Source: Clostridiales bacterium
Lineage (GTDB): Bacteria; Bacillota; Clostridia; Peptostreptococcales; T1SED10-28
NCBI GenBank assembly: GCA_007134725.1
Contig: SLKF01000148.1
Coordinates: forward strand, 1 to 5,350
Direction: 5' to 3'
DNA length: 5,350 nt
This document shows positions 1 to 5,350 of the stretch, piece by piece (position 1 is the stretch's first letter; every line of letters starts with the position of its first letter). The translations under genes and the position numbers were made by a program. The notes beneath the pieces were generated by a model, which was not told the origin of the DNA, ran no database searches, and saw nothing but the letters and a program-made list of their open reading frames with translations.

Positions 1-3
1 AAT

Positions 4-9
4 TATAAA
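4..9 (+). promoter_or_regulatory. Possible -10 element of the MMPL/heptad operon
   Basis: The hexamer TATAAA matches five of six positions of the sigma-A -10 consensus. It lies about 50 nt ahead of the GTG start and just before a palindrome. The matching -35 box would fall upstream of the window, so only half of the promoter can be judged. AT-rich hexamers are common by chance, so this is a weak call supported mainly by its position. Confidence 0.25.
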
Positions 10-14
10 GAAAA

Positions 15-29
15 GCAACACCGTGTTGC
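15..29. promoter_or_regulatory. Perfect 15-bp palindrome, candidate operator
   Basis: GCAACAC and GTGTTGC are exact reverse complements flanking a single central C, giving a 7+1+7 palindrome. It starts six bases after the -10-like TATAAA, so it would cover the transcription start, a typical site for repression. Symmetry with an odd centre is common in operators of TetR-family dimers, which often control efflux and MMPL genes; that link is inference because no regulator gene is in the window. As RNA it could also form a 6-bp stem with a CCG loop, but no T-run follows, so it is not a good intrinsic terminator. Confidence 0.45.
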
Positions 30-47
30 ATTTAACCCATCACCCTT

Positions 48-53
48 AGGAGG
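48..53 (+). promoter_or_regulatory. Shine-Dalgarno that fixes the GTG start at 61
   Basis: AGGAGG is a full consensus ribosome binding site with seven bases between it and the GTG codon. It decides the start of the MMPL gene: the first in-frame ATG is only at residue 30, inside the first membrane helix, and using it would remove half of that helix. Confidence 0.85.
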
Positions 54-60
54 AATTCCC

Positions 61-2139
61 GTGAGTAATCTATTCGAAACCACGACAAAATATCGAAAAA
101 TTATCTTTGTTTCATTTATTGCCCTTGCCCTGATCAGCGGACTGTTAATGCTCGGGGTCTCCATCAACTACAATATGGTGGATTATCTTCCCCAGGATAC
201 CCGGTCCACAGAGGCTCTATCCATCATGGATGAAGAATTTAATGAGAATCTGGCGAATGCAAGAGTAATGCTAAAGGGGGTTACCCTGCACGAGACCTTG
301 GAGTTTAAAAAAGAGATCAGTACCATTCCCGGCATTGCCTCCGTAGAATGGCTGGATGATGTTTTTGGTCGGGATGTACTTCTAAATACTCCCTTAGAGT
401 TTTTGGATCAGTCCATTACAGAGAATTATTATAAAGAAAACACGGCTCTACTGAGTCTTACTATTGAGCGGGGACTGGAATCTTCGGCGATCAACACGCT
501 TCGGGACCGATTAGGTGAAGAAGATGCGGTGGCCGGTCAGGCGGTTAATACGGCGGCAAGTCAGGATATGGCCGTCAGTGAGGTAATCAACGCCCTGATG
601 ATTTTACTTCCCATTATTCTTTTGATTCTCTTTCTTACCACCACCTCTTGGATTGAACCCCTACTGTATTTAATCACTATTGGCATTGCGGTACTGATCA
701 ATATGGGGACCAACATCTTTTTCGGAGAAATCTCCTTTGTCACCCAGACCGTCAGTCCCATATTACAGTTAGCGGTGTCTTTAGATTATGCAATTTTTCT
801 GATGCATAGTTTTAACGAACGGAGAAAACTTCATGATCCTCGGGAAGCCATGATTTTAGCTCTTAAAAACGTATTCCCCACAGTGGCCGCCAGTGCCGGA
901 ACCACCATTGTGGGATTTTCCGCCCTGATTTTTATGCGCTTCGGCATCGGCTCAGACTTAGGAGTTAACCTGGTAAAAGGGGTGAGTTTAAGCTTTCTGT
1001 CGGTCATGCTCTTTTTGCCGGCCATGACCTTGATCGGTTATCGATTTATTGAACAAACAAAGCACCGAAATTTCATTCCCAGCTTCAATAAAATTGGAAA
1101 GGGTATTGTCCGGGTTCGAGTGCTGTTTTTGATTATTGCAGTAATTATTGTGATCCCCAGTACCCTAGCCCGTTCCGAACTTCCATTTCTCTACGGCACC
1201 GGGGAAGTTGCGGAAAGTGGCCAGATCGGCGAGGATATGGAAAAAATCGATCAGGCCTTTGGAAAAACCAACCCGGTGGTGCTATTGGTTCCCAAAGACG
1301 AACCGGGGAAAGAAGCAGCCTTTGTGACGGAGCTTTTAGCCATCCCCCATGTGGACAGCGCAATATCCTACGTTACTTCCATCGGCGCTGAAATTCCCAG
1401 GGAATTTGTACCCTCCCAGATCGTAGATCGATTTTATTCCCAAAACTACACTCGGATCATTTTATATCTGGGAACCCCTGCGGAAGGAGACGCAACCTTC
1501 CAGGTGATTGAAGAAATATTGGAAACCGGGGATAAAAACTATTCCGCCACTTATTTAGCAGGAGAAAGCGCTTCTTTATATGATATGAAAAATGTGGTGG
1601 AGGCCGATACCCGGGTGGTAAACCTGGTGGCCATCGTGGGAATTTTTCTGGTCCTGCTGGCTACCTTCCGATCCCTGACTATTCCCGTGTTCTTAATCCT
1701 TGCCATCGAGTCCGCCATCGGGATCAATTTGTCCTTCGCTTATTTTACCGGTAGTGCTCTTAGCTATATCGGCTATCTGATTATCAGTACCATACAACTG
1801 GGAGCCACCGTGGATTATGCCATTCTGATTACGAGAAATTACCTGAACAATCGACAAATGCTGTCGAAAAAAGATGCCATGACCAAGACTCTTTCGGAAA
1901 ATATCGTGGCGATTTTAGTATCCGCCGGAATTCTTTCCACCTCGGGTTTCATCCTTGCGGCTACCTCCAGCAATTCCATGATTTCAGAGCTGGGAACCCT
2001 ACTCGGTCGCGGTACCGCATTGTCCTTTATTATGGTGGTCTTTGTCTTACCCGCTCTGTTTATTCTATTTGACCGCCTAGTGGCAAAAACCACAATGAAC
2101 CATAACTTTCATCAATCGAAAAAATCCGGTAATAAATAG
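61..2139 (+). CDS. RND-superfamily MMPL-type transporter
   Basis: This is a 692-residue inner-membrane transporter of the RND superfamily, MMPL branch. It shows the duplicated layout of the family: TM1 (about 14-33), a first extracellular domain (34-174), TM2-6 (about 176-326), a short cytoplasmic link, TM7 (about 353-371), a second extracellular domain (372-519) and TM8-12 (about 520-670), then a short polar tail. TM4 carries D242-Y243 (context SLDYAIFL) and TM10 carries D585-Y586 (context TVDYAILI). These match the paired Asp-Tyr residues of MmpL3 that carry the proton pathway, so the pump is probably proton-driven and active. The start is GTG with a consensus ribosome site. The length suits the compact MMPL proteins of Firmicutes. 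The next gene follows after 28 nt and is likely co-transcribed. Family members export lipids, fatty acids or other amphiphiles; the substrate here is unknown, and neither a drug-efflux nor a lipid-export role can be chosen from sequence. Confidence 0.93.
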   Translation: MSNLFETTTKYRKIIFVSFIALALISGLLMLGVSINYNMVDYLPQDTRSTEALSIMDEEFNENLANARVMLKGVTLHETLEFKKEISTIPGIASVEWLDDVFGRDVLLNTPLEFLDQSITENYYKENTALLSLTIERGLESSAINTLRDRLGEEDAVAGQAVNTAASQDMAVSEVINALMILLPIILLILFLTTTSWIEPLLYLITIGIAVLINMGTNIFFGEISFVTQTVSPILQLAVSLDYAIFLMHSFNERRKLHDPREAMILALKNVFPTVAASAGTTIVGFSALIFMRFGIGSDLGVNLVKGVSLSFLSVMLFLPAMTLIGYRFIEQTKHRNFIPSFNKIGKGIVRVRVLFLIIAVIIVIPSTLARSELPFLYGTGEVAESGQIGEDMEKIDQAFGKTNPVVLLVPKDEPGKEAAFVTELLAIPHVDSAISYVTSIGAEIPREFVPSQIVDRFYSQNYTRIILYLGTPAEGDATFQVIEEILETGDKNYSATYLAGESASLYDMKNVVEADTRVVNLVAIVGIFLVLLATFRSLTIPVFLILAIESAIGINLSFAYFTGSALSYIGYLIISTIQLGATVDYAILITRNYLNNRQMLSKKDAMTKTLSENIVAILVSAGILSTSGFILAATSSNSMISELGTLLGRGTALSFIMVVFVLPALFILFDRLVAKTTMNHNFHQSKKSGNK

Positions 2140-2152
2140 AAAATCTCACAAT

Positions 2153-2159
2153 AAAGGAG
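2153..2159 (+). promoter_or_regulatory. Shine-Dalgarno of the heptad-protein gene
   Basis: AAAGGAG lies eight bases before the ATG at 2168, within the 28-nt gap after the MMPL stop codon. The gap holds no room for a full promoter in addition and no hairpin, which supports co-transcription with the upstream gene. Confidence 0.8.
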
Positions 2160-2167
2160 TCCTTACT

Positions 2168-4000
2168 ATGAACAAGATTAGAAAATTCAAAAAAACAAAG
2201 AAAATCTTTGTCTTTTGTCTAACGATTAGCCTGATTCTCTCCCTAACCCTCTCTCCTGTTTTGTCAGAGTCCCTGGGAGAAAAAGAGGAAGTTGTCTACG
2301 GTATATTAGACTTTGACGGTGGGGTGGAGAGTCTGTATGTGGTAAACCGATTTTCCAATGGATCCCTTCAAGAAACCGGTGGCGCCATAGTTGACTACGG
2401 TTCTTATACCGAGATTCGAAATATGACCTCCTCTGAAGAAATTCAAGTCGACGGCGATGAAATTACCATCAACACTTCAGCAGAACAGTTTTTTTATCAG
2501 GGCAGTCTTACAGCAACGGATTTACCCTGGAACATTTCCATCTCCTATACCTTAGATGGCAAGGATATTGATCCCTTGGATCTTGCCGGGGAGAGAGGCA
2601 ACTTTGAGGTCCTGATCAATATTACGGAAAATTCCACCGTAAACTCTGCTTTTTTCGATAATTATCTTTTGCAGGTTTCCATTACCTTAGATACGGAAAA
2701 CTTTACAGCGATTGAGTCTCCCAACGGGGTTTTGGCCAGCGCCGGCCGTAACCGAATCATCAATCATACGGTAATGCCCGGAGAGGGTTCCTCTATAGTG
2801 GTTACGGGGAGCGCCGAAGAGTTTAGGATGGAAGAAATTGATTTCAGTGCCCTTCCCTTTTCTATGGCCATTGACGTCCCCGTGGCAGGAGGGCTGATCG
2901 AAGACGCCAATACCTTATCCGACGGAGTTTCTGAATTATATGAAGGGGTTGTCTCTCTAAACTCCGGAATTGGGGAATTGGCTGACGGTGCCGGAAGCTT
3001 GAATACCGGTGCTATGGCTTTTGGCGAAGGGCTCAATGAACTTACGGGAAGTTCCGATCAACTTTTAAACTCTTCCAGACAAATCCGGGGTGCCTTGGAT
3101 CAAATCGTAACTGAGCTAACGGAACAGGAAAACCCGATGGCAGAACTGGAAGAACTCGCCCAGTTATCTCAGGGACTACGGGATATGGCCGCAGGCTTAG
3201 AAAAAATGGCTGACGGTATGGATGTGTTAAAAGAAGGATACAGCATCGCCTACACTGAATTGGATGCAGCCATTTCCGCCATTCCTGATACAGAGGTGGA
3301 TCCGACTCCTCTTTACGCCCTGGTTGGGGAAGATGAGGAGCTGGGATCCACACTGAATCAATTGATGGAGTTTTACGCCTCGGCAAAAACCACCAAAGGA
3401 ACTTATGAAGCGGTCCGGGAAGCTTTTGAATCCGTGGAGCCCGCCCTTCAGTCTTTCATTGAATCCCTAGACATGACAACAGGAGCCTTATTGCAGATGG
3501 CGGAGAATATTGATGAATTCATTCCAACCGGGGACGAAGACCATCCTTTACAAGAATTGATTGATGGCATGACAGCGCTCTCTCAAAACTATCACCGCTT
3601 CCATGCAGGGTTGGATGACTATTTGGAGGGGGTAACCAATCTTTCCAATGGTTATCAGGAAATCCGGGGAGGTGTCTCCTCCATCAGCAGCGGACTCAGT
3701 GACCTGAATATGGGTGCTGACGACCTTCAGGAAGGAACCGGTGAGCTGAATGAAGCCGTAGCAGAACTGCCAAAGATCATACAGGAAGAAATGGACCGTG
3801 CGGAAGCTCTATACGATACATCGGACTTCGAACCCCTTTCCTTTGTTTCCGAGAAAAATACCGAAATCTCTTCGGTTCAGTTCGTCTTTAAAACTCCGGC
3901 CATCGAACTTCCCGATGAACCGGCTTTGGAAATGGAAGATGAGGAGGATTTAAGTTTTTGGAAAAAATTATTAAAACTATTTGGCTTGTATAATGAGTAA
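2168..4000 (+). CDS. Secreted LxxG-heptad coiled-coil protein, YhgE/EsaA-like ectodomain
   Basis: This 610-residue protein begins with a lysine-rich stretch and a hydrophobic segment (about 13-32), read as a Sec signal peptide with a possible cleavage site after S33 (VLS-ES), or as an uncleaved N-terminal anchor. Residues about 38-245 form a beta-rich domain opening with VVYGILDFDGG and SLYVVN, a pattern I recall from clostridial proteins of this type. Three blocks of LxxG heptads follow (250-292, 333-357, 478-534), the TIGR03057-type repeat found in YhgE, phage-infection protein Pip and the type VII secretion subunit EsaA. A non-repeat helical section (about 358-474) separates the last two blocks. 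After a short strand-like segment (567-580) the protein ends in an acidic run (583-594) and an amphipathic helix (595-608). There is no C-terminal membrane segment and no cysteine after the signal peptide. The gene lies 28 nt after the MMPL gene and before a terminator. A role as external partner of that transporter is inference; the biochemical function is unknown. Confidence 0.85.
   Translation: MNKIRKFKKTKKIFVFCLTISLILSLTLSPVLSESLGEKEEVVYGILDFDGGVESLYVVNRFSNGSLQETGGAIVDYGSYTEIRNMTSSEEIQVDGDEITINTSAEQFFYQGSLTATDLPWNISISYTLDGKDIDPLDLAGERGNFEVLINITENSTVNSAFFDNYLLQVSITLDTENFTAIESPNGVLASAGRNRIINHTVMPGEGSSIVVTGSAEEFRMEEIDFSALPFSMAIDVPVAGGLIEDANTLSDGVSELYEGVVSLNSGIGELADGAGSLNTGAMAFGEGLNELTGSSDQLLNSSRQIRGALDQIVTELTEQENPMAELEELAQLSQGLRDMAAGLEKMADGMDVLKEGYSIAYTELDAAISAIPDTEVDPTPLYALVGEDEELGSTLNQLMEFYASAKTTKGTYEAVREAFESVEPALQSFIESLDMTTGALLQMAENIDEFIPTGDEDHPLQELIDGMTALSQNYHRFHAGLDDYLEGVTNLSNGYQEIRGGVSSISSGLSDLNMGADDLQEGTGELNEAVAELPKIIQEEMDRAEALYDTSDFEPLSFVSEKNTEISSVQFVFKTPAIELPDEPALEMEDEEDLSFWKKLLKLFGLYNE
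2915..3043 (+). repeat. LxxG heptad block 1 (residues 250-292)
   Basis: Leu (Phe once) recurs every seven residues at 250, 257, 264, 271, 278, 285 and 292, with Gly three positions later at 253, 260, 267, 274, 281 and 288. In the seventh heptad Ser replaces the Gly. The pattern points to a long helix with alternating large and very small core residues, able to pack closely against another helix. The repetition is at protein level; the codons differ from copy to copy. Confidence 0.85.
3164..3238 (+). repeat. LxxG heptad block 2 (residues 333-357)
   Basis: Four heptads carry L333, M340, M347 and L354, each followed three residues later by Gly (336, 343, 350, 357). The offset from block 1 is 83 residues, not a multiple of seven, so the two blocks are not in one continuous register. 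The linking stretch (299-332) still looks helical and is rich in Glu, Gln and Leu. Confidence 0.75.
3599..3769 (+). repeat. LxxG heptad block 3 (residues 478-534)
   Basis: Nine core positions spaced by seven (478, 485, 492, 499, 506, 513, 520, 527, 534; Phe, Tyr, Leu or Ile) are followed by Gly at 481, 488, 495, 502, 509, 516 and 523, with Ala at 530. It is the longest block, and P535 closes it. It is a natural candidate for the returning arm of a helical hairpin that pairs with block 1. Confidence 0.85.
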
Positions 4001-4010
4001 GTACGGAAAC

Positions 4011-4037
4011 AAAAAAGGAGCCATCGGCTCCTTTTTT
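4011..4037. terminator. Bidirectional intrinsic terminator
   Basis: AAAAAAGGAGCC, the loop ATC, and GGCTCCTTTTTT form a perfect 12-bp inverted repeat. The GC core is six pairs (GGAGCC with GGCTCC), flanked by a six-A tract on the left and a six-T tract on the right. On the plus strand it follows the heptad-protein stop codon by 10 nt. On the minus strand the A tract becomes the T tract, so the same hairpin can end transcription of the convergent SLC13 gene, whose stop codon is about 75 nt away. Confidence 0.93.
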
Positions 4038-4111
4038 CTTTGCTGCAGTTTGTTCAATAAGTATCTCAGGTGATAAACGATTATTGATATCTTTCAATTT
4101 ACTGTTCTATT
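4038..4111. other. Short convergent intergenic spacer
   Basis: This AT-rich stretch lies between the shared terminator and the stop codon of the minus-strand permease. I see no second hairpin with a T-run. It would be the 3' untranslated part of the permease transcript. Confidence 0.6.
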
Positions 4112-5350
4112 TTACAACAATCCGACAAACTTCCACCAGGTGAAATATACTCCCAGCAAAACAATCGGGAAAACCAAGGATAACCCCATTCCATAACGGA
4201 CCACCAGCTTGCTTTCAAAAAAACCTTTTCCATTTCCAATCAGTAGGACTACGTTGTGAAAGGGCAGTAAATAATGGGTACTCACCGATACATGGATGAT
4301 GAAAATCAGTCCCAATGGGGGAACCACCCCTTCTCCGATCAGCATTAGACTGGGGATTACTACGGAAAGGGTTGTAATATTACTACCGAGGAACATATGC
4401 ATCGTCATCGAGATCACCATAATAATCAGCACATAGGGTATTCCCAATTCCTTGGGCAACCAATCACTCAAGGGGGTAAAAAGGATCTCTGCCACGCCAC
4501 TGTTCGTCATTACACCGCCAATGGAAAAAGCTGCGGTGATAAAAAGCAAAATTTCCAAATTTACAGATTTCAAATCCGTCCACCGGATTAAACCCAAAGC
4601 TGCCATCAATGCGGTTCCTGCCACGATCACTATCGTAGATCCGATCCCATGGAAGGGTTCTGCCATCCAAAACAGAACCACGAATAATATTATCCAAAGA
4701 TTTTTTCGGTCCCTCTTAGTCAGGGACTGCCTCTGATAAGAGCCCTTTGAGGTTTCAACTGCATCCCGCACCGTTAAGCCCTTAGCTCCTTTGGCACTTT
4801 TGTGAAGGTTGAGGTCTTTGGAATACTTTGAAATCTCTTTGTTAAACAGCGTGTAAAACAGCAGATAGGTCAACATCACAAACACCAATGTGGGCACCAC
4901 CATAATTTTCATCCACAGAACTTCAGTGATATCAATGCCTGCAATGGAAATCAATGCATTATTTAATATGATATCCCCCCGGATAAACATCATATTCACC
5001 ACAATTGCTGTTGCAAATGTGAAAAGCATTAAAATCTGTATCAGATCTTCTTTTAAATTACGGTGATGGAAAAAATCCTTCAAAATCATTCCGAGAATAA
5101 TAATCCTCGCAAAGGGCTGGGGAATGACAAAAATCAAGATAAAATTCAGTAGGATAATCATCGCAAGAAGGCTGTGAATCCTCCGACTTCCCTTTTGTAG
5201 GACCGGTTCAATGAGTTTTTCCGTAAGGCCACTGTTTAGAATTCCCTCGGTAAAAATAAAAGAAAACACAATCAGCACAAAATTTGCGGATAAGGGGAAA
5301 TGAAAAATTTTTTCCAAGGGTGTGCTTCCCCAAATGGAGAAGACCATCAA
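4112..5350 (-). CDS. SLC13/DASS-family permease, N-terminus outside window
   Basis: The stop codon is TAA at 4114-4112 and the frame is open to the window edge. The 412 visible residues lack the true start, probably about 40-70 residues by comparison with usual family length. Residue numbers here count from the edge. The protein is a polytopic membrane transporter with two inverted halves (about 1-170 and 215-412) joined by a charged, lysine-rich cytoplasmic linker (171-215). The second half has family marks: GGVMTNSG (278-285), the SNT-like motif GSNITT (322-327) followed by P333, and PFHNVVLLIGNGKG (363-376). In the first half, VIPQPFAR (75-82) stands where the first SNT motif is expected, and MFIRGDIILNN (121-131) where a Gly/Thr-rich segment ending in Asn usually lies. 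SLC13 proteins mostly import di- or tricarboxylates or sulfate with sodium; the substrate and sodium coupling here are uncertain. The gene converges on the MMPL operon and shares its terminator. The edge codon TTG followed by ATG could act as a start, but this is unlikely since a leading membrane segment would be missing. Confidence 0.85.
   Translation of the reverse strand: MMVFSIWGSTPLEKIFHFPLSANFVLIVFSFIFTEGILNSGLTEKLIEPVLQKGSRRIHSLLAMIILLNFILIFVIPQPFARIIILGMILKDFFHHRNLKEDLIQILMLFTFATAIVVNMMFIRGDIILNNALISIAGIDITEVLWMKIMVVPTLVFVMLTYLLFYTLFNKEISKYSKDLNLHKSAKGAKGLTVRDAVETSKGSYQRQSLTKRDRKNLWIILFVVLFWMAEPFHGIGSTIVIVAGTALMAALGLIRWTDLKSVNLEILLFITAAFSIGGVMTNSGVAEILFTPLSDWLPKELGIPYVLIIMVISMTMHMFLGSNITTLSVVIPSLMLIGEGVVPPLGLIFIIHVSVSTHYLLPFHNVVLLIGNGKGFFESKLVVRYGMGLSLVFPIVLLGVYFTWWKFVGLL

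Noticed and set aside
15..36. Palindrome in the leader as a terminator of an upstream gene
   Set aside because: The stem is short with a three-base loop, and the following bases (ATTTAACCC) lack a T-run.
561..1363. Several antisense open frames inside the MMPL gene (561-761, 831-1025, 1145-1363)
   Set aside because: They lie fully opposite a well-supported transporter gene, have low-complexity or Arg/Pro-rich products without recognisable domains, and have no clear ribosome sites.
1839..2093. Antisense frame opposite the last membrane helices of the MMPL protein
   Set aside because: The basic, featureless product is typical of the reverse strand of membrane-helix codons. There is no start signal.
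2204..2235. Cys17 in the signal peptide of the heptad protein as a lipoprotein site
   Set aside because: The residues before it (FVF) do not make a lipobox, and the hydrophobic stretch continues for about 15 residues after it, so lipidation at this Cys is unlikely.
2764..3386. Antisense frames opposite the heptad blocks (2764-3036, 3042-3386)
   Set aside because: They are Pro/Ser/Arg-rich products created by the repeated Leu/Gly codons of the sense gene, with no start context or family resemblance.
3888..4097. Minus-strand reading frame just downstream of the permease stop, whose first 25 or so codons (TTG start at 4097) look protein-like
   Set aside because: It runs straight through the shared terminator (reading KKGADGSFF there) and into the antisense of the heptad gene. 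It has only a TTG start and no convincing ribosome site. It might be a worn remnant of an old gene end, but nothing shows that it is translated.
4397..4736. Overlapping frames on both strands inside the permease (4397-4591, 4452-4736, 4464-4697)
   Set aside because: They are shadows of the permease frame, which carries the membrane helices and family motifs.

Overview
The window looks like a chromosomal segment of a Gram-positive anaerobe of the Bacillota, most likely a clostridial lineage. The reasons are strong AGGAGG-type ribosome binding sites, a GTG start, moderate base composition, tight gene packing, and a secreted LxxG-heptad protein next to an MMPL transporter, a pairing I associate with Firmicutes. 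The genus cannot be told from the sequence. All visible genes look intact. I see no RNA gene, insertion sequence, CRISPR array or origin.

Layout. Bases 1-60 are a leader that holds a -10-like element, a perfect 7+1+7 palindrome at 15-29 and a consensus Shine-Dalgarno. Two plus-strand genes follow, 28 nt apart, forming a likely two-gene operon. The first (61-2139) encodes a complete 12-TM RND/MMPL-family transporter with both Asp-Tyr pairs of the proton pathway. The second (2168-4000) encodes a secreted, cysteine-free (after the signal peptide) protein with an N-terminal beta-rich domain and three blocks of LxxG heptads, related to the extracellular part of YhgE/Pip/EsaA-type proteins. A near-symmetrical hairpin at 4011-4037 ends this operon. 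It probably also serves the convergent minus-strand gene (4112-5350 and beyond), an SLC13/DASS-family permease whose N-terminus lies outside the window.

How the genes fit together. The transporter and the heptad protein are best read as one envelope system: the MMPL protein moves a hydrophobic or amphiphilic substrate in the membrane, and the secreted coiled-coil protein acts outside as a partner, conduit or scaffold. The palindrome just downstream of the putative -10 is where a dimeric repressor, for example of the TetR family, would be expected to bind. The SLC13 gene is a separate transcription unit with no evident functional link. Its first-repeat signature is not the usual SNT, while the second-repeat motif is close to canonical. 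Substrates of both transporters cannot be read from the sequence.
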